A stretch of DNA of 64,000 nt, taken from Maricaulis parjimensis. GTDB taxonomy: Bacteria; Pseudomonadota; Alphaproteobacteria; Caulobacterales; Maricaulaceae. The DNA lies in the NCBI RefSeq assembly GCF_016817355.1, contig NZ_JADOTT010000005.1, forward strand, positions 186,001 through 250,000. Direction: 5' to 3'. Of this stretch, positions 34,709 through 43,231 are shown one piece after another (position 1 is the first letter of the stretch; each line of letters opens with the position of its first letter). Below the pieces are notes generated by a model. The model saw nothing but the letters and a program-made list of their open reading frames with translations, did no database searches and was not told the DNA's origin. A program made the translations under genes and the position numbers.

Positions 34709-34986
34709 GGGACACGCCTCCGGGTCTACACCGGGGCTTCCCCGGCCAGGTTAACCGAAAGCTAAAACCCCGCGCATGAGCCCAACATGAACGGTCCAGT
34801 CATGTTGGGATTTGGGGGGAGGGGCGTGTTGTTCTCCTATACCCATCCACTCGTCATCCCGCGGTGCCCGCAGGGCATCCGGGGGACCTCACCCAACCGG
34901 CCGGCGGGTAAGCGCAGGTCCCCCGGATGTGCGCTACGCGCCCACCGTGGGATGACGGAGGTAAGGTGATGACAGGAAAGCCGGCC
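34709..34986. other. Intergenic region with a REP-like element
   Basis: No gene is visible in these 278 bases. The half next to 34708 should hold the promoter of the Arg-rich protein gene. The rest is taken up by REP-like copy D (34852-34957). Confidence 0.55.
34852..34957. repeat. REP-like palindromic element, copy D
   Basis: CGTCATCCC (34852-34860) and GGGATGACG (34949-34957) are exact inverted ends. The inner dyad CATCCGGGGGACCT / AGGTCCCCCGGATG is also exact. It lies between the Arg-rich protein gene and aroC. Confidence 0.78.
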
Positions 34987-36078
34987 CTAAAACGCCGACT
35001 GCCCCGTATGCCGCAGCTTGTGATCCGCCAGCACCAGCGCGGCCATCGCTTCACCCACCGGCACCGCGCGAATGCCGACACACGGATCATGACGGCCCCG
35101 CGTTTCGATCGTGGTTTCCTCGAAATCGCGGTTGAGCGTGCGGCGTTCGATGCGGATGGAGGAGGTGGGTTTGACGGCGAAGCGGATCACGAGGTCCTGG
35201 CCGGTGGAAATACCGCCCAGAACGCCGCCATTGAAATTGGACTGGAAGACCGGTCCGTCCTGGCTCATGCGCATTTCATCGGCGGCATCCTCGCCGCGCA
35301 TGGCGGCAGAGCCGAAACCGGCGCCGATCTCGACGCCCTTCACGGCGTTGATCGTCATCATTGCCATGGCCAGGTCACTGTCCAGCTTGCCATAGACGGG
35401 CGCACCCCAGCCGGCCGGCACGCCGGACACCACGACTTCAACAATCGCGCCGGTGGAGGAGCCGTCCTTGCGCAGGGCGTCCATGTCGGCTTCCCACAGG
35501 GAAGCGGTTTCCGCGTCGGGGCAGAAAAAGGGGTTTTGGCTGACCGCATCCCAGTCCCAGCGCTCGCGATTGATGGCGCGCTCGCCGACCTGGACCAGGG
35601 CGGCGCGGATGGTGATGCCATCGCCCAGCACCTTGCGGGCAATGCCGCCGGCGGCAACGCGCATGGCGGTTTCGCGGGCCGAGGACCGGCCGCCGCCGCG
35701 ATAATCGCGCACGCCATACTTCATGTCATAGGTATAATCGGCATGGCCGGGCCGCCATTTGTCGCGGATATCGCCATAATCCTTCGAGCGCGCATCCACA
35801 TTCTCGATCAGCAGGCTGATCGGCGTGCCGGTGGTGATCGGGCCGCCCGTGCGGTCATCCTCGAACACGCCGGACAGGATGCGGACCTGGTCGGTTTCCT
35901 GGCGCGGGGTGACATGGCGGCTCGTACCGGGACGGCGCAAATCCAGCCAGGGTTGGAGATCAGCCTCGGTCAGGGGAATGCCGGCCGGGCAGCCATCAAC
36001 GACGGCGCCGATGGCCGGTCCATGACTTTCGCCCCAGGTGGTGACCCGGAAAAGGTGTCCGAACGAATTGTGAGACAT
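34987..36078 (-). CDS. aroC: Chorismate synthase
   Basis: This 363-residue enzyme turns EPSP into chorismate with reduced FMN, the last shared step of aromatic amino acid synthesis. [20 protein letters not shown] opens the family alignment, so the start is set at 36078, not at the in-frame ATG at 36102. The motifs [18 protein letters not shown] and [21 protein letters not shown] are diagnostic. The length is normal. A J-domain gene ends 47 bases upstream on the same strand and is probably co-transcribed. Confidence 0.97.
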   Translation of the reverse strand: MSHNSFGHLFRVTTWGESHGPAIGAVVDGCPAGIPLTEADLQPWLDLRRPGTSRHVTPRQETDQVRILSGVFEDDRTGGPITTGTPISLLIENVDARSKDYGDIRDKWRPGHADYTYDMKYGVRDYRGGGRSSARETAMRVAAGGIARKVLGDGITIRAALVQVGERAINRERWDWDAVSQNPFFCPDAETASLWEADMDALRKDGSSTGAIVEVVVSGVPAGWGAPVYGKLDSDLAMAMMTINAVKGVEIGAGFGSAAMRGEDAADEMRMSQDGPVFQSNFNGGVLGGISTGQDLVIRFAVKPTSSIRIERRTLNRDFEETTIETRGRHDPCVGIRAVPVGEAMAALVLADHKLRHTGQSAF

Positions 36079-36125
36079 GTGGAACCCGCGTGTTTTGCGC
36101 ACACTAGACGCGGAATTTCGCCCCG

Positions 36126-36635
36126 TTAAGCGGCCGACTGCGCTTTGCGGATCCAGCGGGCCAGGCGGGCATGGGCCGAAGGGCGGGAATATTCATGGAT
36201 GAAGGCATCCAGATCCGCGCTTTCGACCAGCGGTGCAGCCGGGCTTTCCGGCACCGGTTCGCTGGCCGTGATGCGGATCGTGATCGTGATGTCCGGCTCG
36301 CCGACAGCGTGGATGATCTCTCCGTCCAGTACACCGGCGGGTATGCGCACCAGAAGGGGACGCTCGCCATGCCGCACTGTCCGTGTCAGGCCCGTGGCGG
36401 CCTGGTTGGAACTGATCTCCAGGTCCAGACCGGTCGGGCCGACCGCCTTGATCAGCTCCATCGCGGCAACAATGCGCGCCAGCTGGGTCAGGGTTTGCGG
36501 CGTGGGCTCCGTGACGTCGGGATGCAGGGTTTTCACCAGCGTGCGAAAGGCCGATTTGGCCGCAAGGGGGCCGTCACCAGGCTCAAGGCCCAGCGCCGAA
36601 TAGGCGTCCCTCAAACTCGTAACACGCGATGTCAT
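36126..36635 (-). CDS. Short J-domain protein with a DnaJ-C-like tail
   Basis: This 169-residue protein has a partly degenerate J-domain in residues about 7-60: [37 protein letters not shown], with the HPD motif intact. The second part (about 85-130) recalls the substrate-binding beta domain of Dna[28 protein letters not shown]. It lacks the Gly/Phe linker, zinc centre and dimer end of DnaJ. A co-chaperone role for an Hsp70 is likely, since HPD is needed to stimulate Hsp70 ATPase; the client is unknown. It is read ahead of aroC and divergent from pdxH. Confidence 0.75.
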   Translation of the reverse strand: MTSRVTSLRDAYSALGLEPGDGPLAAKSAFRTLVKTLHPDVTEPTPQTLTQLARIVAAMELIKAVGPTGLDLEISSNQAATGLTRTVRHGERPLLVRIPAGVLDGEIIHAVGEPDITITIRITASEPVPESPAAPLVESADLDAFIHEYSRPSAHARLARWIRKAQSAA

Positions 36636-36749
36636 GCGCCAAATCTAGCGCGAGAAGATTCCCGAAAGGTTGACGGGCTGCGGGAAAACTTGACCCGGCG
36701 CATCAGGCGCTTAACTAGGCGGGGAGCGCTGCAGGAGGCCCGCAATCCC

Positions 36750-37421
36750 ATGTCCAAGAAGGATGATCTCATCCCGCCCTCACCGGACGCAGAGGCCTAT
36801 GCCAAAACGGTTGAGGCGAATGCCGCCGAGATTTTCGACCGCGAGGACCCGTTCGCCCTGTTTGCCGACTGGCTCAAGGATGCCAAGCGCAAAGAGCCGA
36901 ATGATCCCAATGCGATGGCTCTGGCCACGGCGGACGAGACCGGTCTGCCGGATGTCCGCATGGTGCTCCTGAAGGATGTCGATGCGGAGGGCTTCGTCTT
37001 CTACACCAATCTGGAAAGCGCCAAGGGACGCCAGCTGGCCGAGAACAGCCAGGCGGCCCTGTGTTTCCACTGGAAGAGCCTGCGCCGCCAGGTGCGGGTA
37101 CGCGGTCTGGTGGAGGCTGTCAGCGAGGAGGAGGCGAATGCCTATTTCGCCTCGCGCCATCGCGACAGCCGGATCGGCGCCTGGGCGTCCAAGCAATCGC
37201 GTCCGCTGGAGAGCCGGTTTGCGCTGGAAAAGTCGGTCGCCCGGGAAGCCGCGCGCTTTGGCTTGGGCGAGGTCCCGCGTCCGCCGCACTGGTCCGGCTT
37301 CCGCATTCGGCCGCTCTCCATGGAGTTCTGGCGCGACCGTCCTTTCCGCCTGCACGACAGAATGTCCTTCACACGGCCCGATTTGGGGTCGCCATGGGGC
37401 GTCGACCGGTTGTATCCTTAG
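36750..37421 (+). CDS. pdxH: Pyridoxamine 5'-phosphate oxidase
   Basis: This 223-residue FMN enzyme oxidises pyridoxine or pyridoxamine phosphate to pyridoxal phosphate. The family segments [54 protein letters not shown] and the C-terminal [24 protein letters not shown] are clear. The ATG at 36750 has AGGAGG eleven bases upstream; the frame is open further upstream but lies opposite the J-domain gene. It is followed 27 bases later by a DUF1499 gene on the same strand. Cytoplasmic, FMN-binding homodimer. Confidence 0.96.
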   Translation: MSKKDDLIPPSPDAEAYAKTVEANAAEIFDREDPFALFADWLKDAKRKEPNDPNAMALATADETGLPDVRMVLLKDVDAEGFVFYTNLESAKGRQLAENSQAALCFHWKSLRRQVRVRGLVEAVSEEEANAYFASRHRDSRIGAWASKQSRPLESRFALEKSVAREAARFGLGEVPRPPHWSGFRIRPLSMEFWRDRPFRLHDRMSFTRPDLGSPWGVDRLYP

Positions 37422-37448
37422 GCTGTAGGCATCGCGGGGGCGACACTC

Positions 37449-38252
37449 ATGTCACGGGTTTTGGACATTCTGCGGGCGATCATTCTCCCGCTGGGGTGGA
37501 TTTGCGCCTTGCTGGCGCTGGTCACACCGGTCTGGTTCCTGGTGGCCGCCTTCGGCACGAAATGGGAATTCCTCTCGCTGGAGTTCGGCCTGGGCTGGAT
37601 GACCCGCGAGATGGGGCAAAAACTCCTGCTCGCCTGTATCATCGCCGGCGTGCTGGGCGCGATCTTCATGCTGCTGCACCGTCTCCTGGCCAAGGAAGTC
37701 TTCGGTGTCGTGTCCTCACCCATTCTGGTGCTGGCCATCGGCCTGGCCGGGCTGGGCTGGACCTGGTCGATCGACCAGGCCCGTGCGGCCACGCGGCCCT
37801 TGCTCGACATCACTACGGATCCGGCCGACCCGCCGAATTTCTCAACCAGTCTCGTCGCCCGGCGGGGGGCGAATGCGGAGAGCCTGGACTATGCCGCCAA
37901 GCAGGATGAGGCCGGGCGTCCCCTGGCCGAAGTGCAGGCGGAACTCTATCCGGACCTGACCACGCTGCAGCTGGACCGCTCGCCGGACGTCGTGTTCGAC
38001 GCGGCCATGACCTATGCCCATGAGAATAACTGGCGGGTCGGATCGGCCTCGCGCAGTGCCGGCATGTTCGAGGCCGGTGCGGAGAGTTTCTGGTTCGGCC
38101 TGCGCGATGACATTGTCGTACGCATCCGCGAGGACGGGCAGGGCGGGTCCCTGGTGGATATCCGCACCCTGGCCCGGCGTCCGGTCCACGATCTGGGCCG
38201 CAATCCCGCGCGGGCTGCCGACTTCCTCGCCGCGATGGCGGGCGAGGACTAG
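37449..38252 (+). CDS. DUF1499 membrane protein
   Basis: This is a 267-residue protein. Three predicted membrane helices (about residues 9-34, 60-78 and 88-110) are followed by a soluble domain (about 118-265) of the DUF1499 type: DPADPPNFSTS at its start, DAAMTYAHENNWRVGSASRSAGMFEA, the FWFGLRDDIVVRI strand and a SLVDIRTLARRPVHDLGRNPARA end. The function is not known. The domain most likely faces the cytoplasm or periplasm beside the membrane. The gene ends close to an exact AGGCGTTTTC direct repeat (38266 and 38283) at the convergent junction. Confidence 0.87.
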   Translation: MSRVLDILRAIILPLGWICALLALVTPVWFLVAAFGTKWEFLSLEFGLGWMTREMGQKLLLACIIAGVLGAIFMLLHRLLAKEVFGVVSSPILVLAIGLAGLGWTWSIDQARAATRPLLDITTDPADPPNFSTSLVARRGANAESLDYAAKQDEAGRPLAEVQAELYPDLTTLQLDRSPDVVFDAAMTYAHENNWRVGSASRSAGMFEAGAESFWFGLRDDIVVRIREDGQGGSLVDIRTLARRPVHDLGRNPARAADFLAAMAGED

Positions 38253-38280
38253 GTCGTCAAAGACCAGGCGTTTTCAAAAA

Positions 38281-39192
38281 CTAGGCGTTTTCCGGCAGGC
38301 GGTAGGTATCGGCCAGGCCCGGCTCGTCCGCGTCGCACAGGACGCGGCCGGTTTCCACCAGATGGATGATATGCGCCAGCACGGAGTGCGCGGCCGCCGG
38401 ATGGAGGCGCTTGTCGACATCGGCATACATGGCCTCGACCATGTCGCGCACACCGGTCCGGCCCGCCTCGATCTGTTCCAGGATTTGCGCTTCGCGCTTT
38501 TCGCGGTGATCGATATAGGCCTGGATGAAGGTCCGCGGCTCCGTGACGGCCGGTCCGTGCGTGGGCCAGAGAACGTCGAACTCGCGGTCGCGGATCCGGG
38601 CCAGCTGTCTGAGATAGCTGCCCATATGCCCGTCCGGCGGGCTGATCACACTGGTCGACCAGGCCATGACATGATCGCCGCAGAACAGCGTGTTCTCTTC
38701 CTTGAGCGCGTAGCAGACATGGTTGGAGGTGTGCCCGGGCGTGTGAAGCGCCTCGATCGTCCAGCCCGCGCCGTTGAAGACTTCCTCGTCCGCGACCTGG
38801 ATGTCCGGTTGGAAACCGACATCATCGCCCGCTTCCAGACGCACTTCCCCGCCGGCCGGTGGCGTGATTTGCGGGCCGAAGCCGTAGACTTTCGCGCCAT
38901 GCTTCTGCGCCAGCGGATGGGCCATGGGTGAATGGTCCAGATGATGGTGGGTCACGAAGACATGGGTGACGGTCTCGCCCTCCAGGGCCGCATCCAGCGC
39001 GGCGATATGGTCCGGATCCACGGGACCCGGATCGATCACGGCGACCTTGCCATGGCCGATGATGTAGACGCCGGTCCCGGTATAGGTGAAGGGCCCCGGA
39101 TTGGGGGCCACGACGCGGCGGATCAGCGGCGACAGCGTATCGCAGCGGCCATATTCAAACTGGAAGTCACGGACAAAGGGAATGGCGGTCAT
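38281..39192 (-). CDS. MBL-fold metallo-hydrolase (LACTB2-like)
   Basis: This is a 303-residue metallo-beta-lactamase-fold hydrolase. The zinc motif HxHxDH is complete in FVTHHHLDHSPMA. Further ligands are His in LHTPGHTSNH, Asp in FCGDHVM, and His in LWPTHGPAV. A C-terminal winged-helix-like part (EKREAQILEQIEAG and HSVLAHIIHLVETGRV) matches the LACTB2/ribonuclease-related group, so nucleic acid or thioester substrates are possible. The start overlaps the stop of the upstream ATP-grasp-like gene (ATGA), which implies translational coupling and perhaps a common pathway. Confidence 0.9.
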   Translation of the reverse strand: MTAIPFVRDFQFEYGRCDTLSPLIRRVVAPNPGPFTYTGTGVYIIGHGKVAVIDPGPVDPDHIAALDAALEGETVTHVFVTHHHLDHSPMAHPLAQKHGAKVYGFGPQITPPAGGEVRLEAGDDVGFQPDIQVADEEVFNGAGWTIEALHTPGHTSNHVCYALKEENTLFCGDHVMAWSTSVISPPDGHMGSYLRQLARIRDREFDVLWPTHGPAVTEPRTFIQAYIDHREKREAQILEQIEAGRTGVRDMVEAMYADVDKRLHPAAAHSVLAHIIHLVETGRVLCDADEPGLADTYRLPENA

Positions 39193-40133
39193 GAGGCTTT
39201 GGCATTCTGTGTAGCGGTGTTCGCCTGCAGATGTTCGAGGAAAGCCTCGGCCAGGCTGCGGGTCACGGTGATCTTGTCATTCAGGGCCATCGCGATCGGC
39301 GGGCCCATATCGGTCTTGTTGACGTCGACGACGTAGAGGCGGCCATCACTGCGGTCGCGCAGCACGTCCAGCCCGCCCCAGTCCAGCTTCATGGCGCGGG
39401 CGAACTCGCCCAGCTGTTCCACTTCCTGCCGGGAGAGCACATCGCCGGTCGCGGCGATCTCGACCTCGTCATTGGAATTGCAGAAGCGCGTCTCGACGCG
39501 GCGGCGCTTGTACATGACCAGCGGGATTTTCCCGCCGATCGTCGGGCAGCGCAGGTCCTCGACCAGCCCGTTCTCCGTGCGATTATCGATCACGCGCTGA
39601 TAGACATGGCCGGGCTTGGCCGGGCAGGGGCCCTGCACGATGCGGCCATCATGGGCACCATTGATCTCGGATTTCTCCACCATCGGCCCGGTCCAGCTCT
39701 CCGGATCGACGGCGAGGGCATAGCCGAAGCATTGCTCGAACACGCGGGCGACATGGCTCTTGGCGATGGACTGGCAGTCCCGGTTCACCACCGGCACACC
39801 GGGCGGAACCGGCATGGCGGAACAGGTCGTGCTGTCATCGAAGACAAAGACGGCATCGGCTTCTTCCGGTGAGCGGGCGATGCGGGCGCCGGCTGCGTGC
39901 AGCACGGACCAGATCAGATACCAGGGCCGCGGCCGGTCCGGTGTGAACCAGATCCGCGGTCCGGTTCCCGCTGCCGCCTTCAGGCGCCAGCCTTCGGCGA
40001 CGAAATAGAAGGGGAACCAGGCCAGGACTTCGCCGATCAGACCGGGTTCGATGGGCAGGCGGGCTCCCGTCTTCTTGACGGTGACAACACCGTCCTGGAA
40101 TTCGAAATCTCGCCACCACAGCGCACTGTGCAT
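39189..40133 (-). CDS. Hypothetical protein with an ATP-grasp-like C-terminus
   Basis: This is a 314-residue protein with AGGAAGGG ahead of the ATG. I do not recognise a named family. The last third reads ARAMKLDWGGLDVLRDRSDGRLYVVDVNKTDMGPP, which resembles the end of ATP-grasp enzymes, where Asp and Asn of the DxN element bind magnesium-ATP. The middle contains CQSIAKSHVARVFEQCFGY and a VMYKRRRVETRFCN segment. An early AVFVFDDSTTC suggests an N-terminal alpha/beta part. A ligase that joins an acid and an amine is a plausible guess. It is coupled to the MBL-hydrolase gene. Confidence 0.7.
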   Translation of the reverse strand: MHSALWWRDFEFQDGVVTVKKTGARLPIEPGLIGEVLAWFPFYFVAEGWRLKAAAGTGPRIWFTPDRPRPWYLIWSVLHAAGARIARSPEEADAVFVFDDSTTCSAMPVPPGVPVVNRDCQSIAKSHVARVFEQCFGYALAVDPESWTGPMVEKSEINGAHDGRIVQGPCPAKPGHVYQRVIDNRTENGLVEDLRCPTIGGKIPLVMYKRRRVETRFCNSNDEVEIAATGDVLSRQEVEQLGEFARAMKLDWGGLDVLRDRSDGRLYVVDVNKTDMGPPIAMALNDKITVTRSLAEAFLEHLQANTATQNAKAS

Positions 40134-40260
40134 GGATCGGCCCTTCCTGACTCAACCGGTCCGCATCCTAGGCATGAGTCGAACACATGCAATTCACGCT
40201 GGATCACACACGGCGCGGATTTTGCGTGACCGGGACATGGCCGGAATGCGGGAGGCGAAT

Positions 40261-40440
40261 GTGAACGGCGGACAATTCCTAAGCAAGCGCCTCGTGCGGC
40301 TGGGCTGGCTCGTTCTGGCTGTGGCAACCTTACAGTTTTTTATCAGTCCCGCGACAAGCGAGACAGGGCTGTCCCGGACGGCGCCCCTGCCGCCGCTGGA
40401 CAGCGCAGCGACTGCACACGAACGGCACACACTTCATTGA
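40261..40440 (+). CDS. Possible 59-residue single-helix membrane or exported protein
   Basis: A GTG start at 40261 lies six bases after GGGAGG. It encodes a basic N-terminus (FLSKRLVRLG), one hydrophobic helix (WLVLAVATLQFFI) and a polar tail (SETGLSRTAPLPPLDSA). It resembles a signal-anchored or exported small protein. I know no family. It ends 54 bases before oppB on the same strand and could be the first gene of that unit. It may also be a chance frame. Confidence 0.4.
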   Translation: MNGGQFLSKRLVRLGWLVLAVATLQFFISPATSETGLSRTAPLPPLDSAATAHERHTLH

Positions 40441-40494
40441 CAATGAGTGTCTCGCATTGAAACTGCCCCAATTCTGGGAAGAGCCGGTTCATTC

Positions 40495-41427
40495 ATGTTT
40501 GGTTTCGTAATCCGGCGCATCGGCGTCGCCATCCCGACGATTCTGGTGATCATTACGGTCGCCTTTTTCATGATGCGCGCAGCTCCGGGCGGCCCGTTCG
40601 ACCTGGAACGCCCCATGCCGGAAGAGACCCGGCAGACCATCCTCGCCAATTACGGCATGGATCAGCCCCTCTGGCGCCAGTATGTTGATTACATGGGCAA
40701 TCTCTTCCAGGGAGATCTCGGCCCTTCGCTAAAACTGCGTGACAAGCGGGTCGCTGAAATCATTGCGGAAGGCTTCCCGGTCTCCGCCACGATCGGCATT
40801 CTCTCCATGGCGCTGGCCATCGCGCTGGGATCCCTGCTCGGATCCATTGCCGCGCTCAGGCAGAACACATCCGGCGATTTCTCGATTATGACCTTCGCCA
40901 TGGTGGGCATATCCATCCCGCCCTTTGTCATGGGTCCGATCCTCGCCCTCGTCTTCGGTCTTTACCTGGGTTGGGTGCCAACCGGTGGTCTGGATCCACG
41001 CTTCGGCATGACGCCGGATCGTCTCATCCTGCCGATCATCACCCTGGCCCTGCCGCAGATCGCCATCATTGCGCGCCTCATGCGTGCCTCCATGATCGAG
41101 GTGATCCGCTCGAATTACATCCGCACGGCGCGGGCCAAGGGCCTGTCGGCGACGGCGGTGATTTTCAAACACGCCCTGCGCTCCGCGATCCTGCCGCTGG
41201 TCAGCTATCTCGGCCCGGCTTCCGCGGCCGTCCTGTCCGGTTCGCTGGTCATCGAGCGCGTCTTCCAGCTGCCGGGTATCGGCAAGCATTTCGTCGACGC
41301 CGCCCTGCAGCGTGACTACACGGTCGTGATGGGTGTCGTGATCATCTACGCCTCGCTCATCATCCTGCTCAACCTGCTGGCCGACCTGCTTTACGGCGTG
41401 CTCAACCCGAAAGTGAAGTACGACTGA
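40495..41427 (+). CDS. oppB: Oligopeptide ABC transporter permease OppB
   Basis: This is a 310-residue inner-membrane permease. The N-terminus MFGFVIRRIGVAIPTILVIITVAFFMMRAAPGGPFD is close to E. coli OppB. Six membrane segments are predicted, and the EAA loop that meets the ATPase is visible (NYIRTARAKGLSATAVIFKHALRSAILPLVS). The start at 40495 matches that N-terminus; an in-frame ATG at 40447 would add 16 polar residues. The stop overlaps the oppC ATG (TGATG). The partner ATPases (OppD/OppF) are not in this window. Confidence 0.94.
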   Translation: MFGFVIRRIGVAIPTILVIITVAFFMMRAAPGGPFDLERPMPEETRQTILANYGMDQPLWRQYVDYMGNLFQGDLGPSLKLRDKRVAEIIAEGFPVSATIGILSMALAIALGSLLGSIAALRQNTSGDFSIMTFAMVGISIPPFVMGPILALVFGLYLGWVPTGGLDPRFGMTPDRLILPIITLALPQIAIIARLMRASMIEVIRSNYIRTARAKGLSATAVIFKHALRSAILPLVSYLGPASAAVLSGSLVIERVFQLPGIGKHFVDAALQRDYTVVMGVVIIYASLIILLNLLADLLYGVLNPKVKYD

Positions 41428-42332
41428 TGAGCCTGATCTCGACCCCTCAGGAAAAGGCCGAGCTTCTCGAGACGGCGGCCGTCAAGGGCCGCTCGCTCTG
41501 GGATGATGCGCTGGCCCGTCTGCTGCGCAACCGTGCGGCCGTGGCCTCGATGATCGTGCTGGGCATTCTGGTTGTGCTGGCCACGATCGGCCAGCTGCTC
41601 TGGGTTCATGATTATGACACGATCTATCGGGATCGGGTCTGGATCGGTCCGACGCTGGAAAACTGGCATTTGCTGGGAACCGACGCCCAGGGCCGCGACA
41701 TGGTCGCGCGTATCCTGGTCGGTCTGCGGGTCTCGCTCATGGTGGGCGTGGTCGCCACCATCGTCTCCCTGGTCATCGGTGTGACCTGGGGCGCGATTGC
41801 CGGCTTTGTCGGCGGCAAGGTGGACCAGGCCATGATGCGCGTGGTCGACATCCTCTATTCGCTGCCCTTCATCTTCTTCGTGATCATCCTGATGGTCGTG
41901 TTCGGCCGCAATATCGTGCTGATCTTCGTCGCCATCGGGGCGGTGGAATGGCTGACCATGGCGCGGATCGTGCGCGGCCAGACCCTGGCCCTTAAGGGGA
42001 TGGAATTTGTCGAGGCGGCCGAAGCGGCCGGCGTGTCCAAGACCAATATCATCTCGCGCCACATCATTCCCAACGTGCTGGGCCCGGTCGTGGTCTATGT
42101 CACGCTGATGATCCCGGTCGTCATCCTGGCGGAAAGCTTCCTTTCCTTCCTGGGACTGGGTGTTCAGGAACCGCTGACCTCGCTGGGCCGCCTGATTTCG
42201 GCTGGCGCCCAGGACATGGAACCGGCGCCCTGGACGCTGATCGGTCCGGCCGTGACCATGATGATCACGCTCTTCTGCCTGAACTTCATCGGTGATGGTC
42301 TGCGCGACGCGATCGACCCGAAGGACCGCTGA
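41427..42332 (+). CDS. oppC: Oligopeptide ABC transporter permease OppC
   Basis: This is a 301-residue second permease of the importer. It has the OppC-type N-terminal tail (about residues 1-45) before the first membrane helix, then GTDAQGRDMVARILVGLRVSLMVG, the FVGGKVDQAMMRVVDILYSLPF segment and the EAA loop MEFVEAAEAAGVSKTNIISRHIIPN. The end FCLNFIGDGLRDAIDPKDR is typical. It is translationally coupled to oppB and followed by a strong terminator, so the unit ends here without the ATPase genes. Confidence 0.95.
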   Translation: MSLISTPQEKAELLETAAVKGRSLWDDALARLLRNRAAVASMIVLGILVVLATIGQLLWVHDYDTIYRDRVWIGPTLENWHLLGTDAQGRDMVARILVGLRVSLMVGVVATIVSLVIGVTWGAIAGFVGGKVDQAMMRVVDILYSLPFIFFVIILMVVFGRNIVLIFVAIGAVEWLTMARIVRGQTLALKGMEFVEAAEAAGVSKTNIISRHIIPNVLGPVVVYVTLMIPVVILAESFLSFLGLGVQEPLTSLGRLISAGAQDMEPAPWTLIGPAVTMMITLFCLNFIGDGLRDAIDPKDR

Positions 42333-42355
42333 TACCGGCATACACCGGACAAGAG

Positions 42356-42382
42356 AAAGGCCGCCCACCGGGCGGCCTTTTT
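42356..42382 (+). terminator. Intrinsic terminator after oppC
   Basis: AAAGGCCGCCC and GGGCGGCCTTT form an 11-base perfect stem with a 3-base loop, followed directly by TT. The position is 24 bases past the oppC stop. As both strands carry a T run, it may also serve the convergent gene ending at 42405. Confidence 0.9.
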
Positions 42383-42404
42383 GCTGTCTGGCTTCGGGCG
42401 CGGC

Positions 42405-43208
42405 CTAGTTCTGGCGGCGCACCCGGATGGCGCGGCCGCGGCCATTGATCCGCAGCAGGTAGGAATCCATCGCGCCGCGGCGGATTTCCGCATAGTGCGG
42501 GCCATCGCCCCAGATGCGGACACTGCCATCATCGGTCTGGCGCCAGACCTGGCCATTCGTCATGTAGAAAATCGTCGTGTCATAGCCGACCGTGCGCGTG
42601 CGCTCGATCCGCATGGTGACCGTATCGACATTGCCATCGCGGTCACGCGCCGTGATGCGGACTTCCTCTTCCGCCATCTCGGTTGCGTCTTCCGGTTCCG
42701 GCTGCACGCCGGTTTCCGGATCGACGGGCGGCACGGCCGGGCGCTGCGGCGTGGCTTCGGCGACCTGGACCGGTGCCGGAGCGGGCGTCGGAGCCGGAGT
42801 GGGAGCTGACGTGGCGGGGGATGCGGGCGAGGCGGGCTGGGCCGGCTGCGGTGCCGGGGTCGGCGCAGGCGCAGGATCGGCACTGGCCAGCGCATCGTGC
42901 GAGCTGGGCCGGCGCGAGGCCAGGCTTGGCAGGCTCAGCGAGGGCAGGCTCGGCAGGGAGAAGCCGAAACTGTCGCGTTCGACATTCTCGACCGCTTCGC
43001 GTTCCACAATCAGGATATCGCCGGTCGAGCGTGCGGTTTCCAGCGCGGCCGAGGTCTGGTCGAAACAGGCCAGGCGGGCCTCGATATCCGCAATTGCGCG
43101 GCAGGCCAGGACATTGTCGACCGGATCACCGGACTGGGCCTGCACGCCAGCCGGCAGGGCCAGGCTGGTCAGGGCGGCGGAGAGCAGGAGGCGGGAAGTC
43201 AGGGACAT
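42405..43208 (-). CDS. Exported protein with CRAI/RLACFD N-terminal motif (paralogue 1)
   Basis: This is a 267-residue exported protein. A signal peptide (SRLLLSAALTSLALPAGVQAQ) precedes a short helical motif, ACRAIADIEARLACFD, whose two Cys residues probably form a disulfide; the same pattern is found in several secretion-associated proteins. A linker of about 70 residues follows, made of Ala/Pro repeats (PAPTPAPQPAQ type). The C-terminal beta domain has FYMTNGQVWRQTDDGSVRIW. The paralogue at 43232-43825 shares both ends (CRAIEDDSARLACLD and ITLANGQVWRQTD) but lacks the Pro linker. No function is known. Periplasmic location is likely. Confidence 0.82.
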   Translation of the reverse strand: MSLTSRLLLSAALTSLALPAGVQAQSGDPVDNVLACRAIADIEARLACFDQTSAALETARSTGDILIVEREAVENVERDSFGFSLPSLPSLSLPSLASRRPSSHDALASADPAPAPTPAPQPAQPASPASPATSAPTPAPTPAPAPVQVAEATPQRPAVPPVDPETGVQPEPEDATEMAEEEVRITARDRDGNVDTVTMRIERTRTVGYDTTIFYMTNGQVWRQTDDGSVRIWGDGPHYAEIRRGAMDSYLLRINGRGRAIRVRRQN

Positions 43209-43231
43209 GGGTTACACCTTGTTGAATGAGC

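Noticed and set aside
33239-34765. A 508-codon plus-strand frame opposite the Arg-rich protein gene
   Set aside because: It encodes Ala/Ile/Val repeats that are the complement of Arg/Asp codons. The minus strand has the signal peptide, the zipper and a terminator.
40051-40260. Longer form of the small protein gene before oppB
   Set aside because: The upstream part lies over the start of the ATP-grasp-like gene and its promoter, and lacks a ribosome-binding site.
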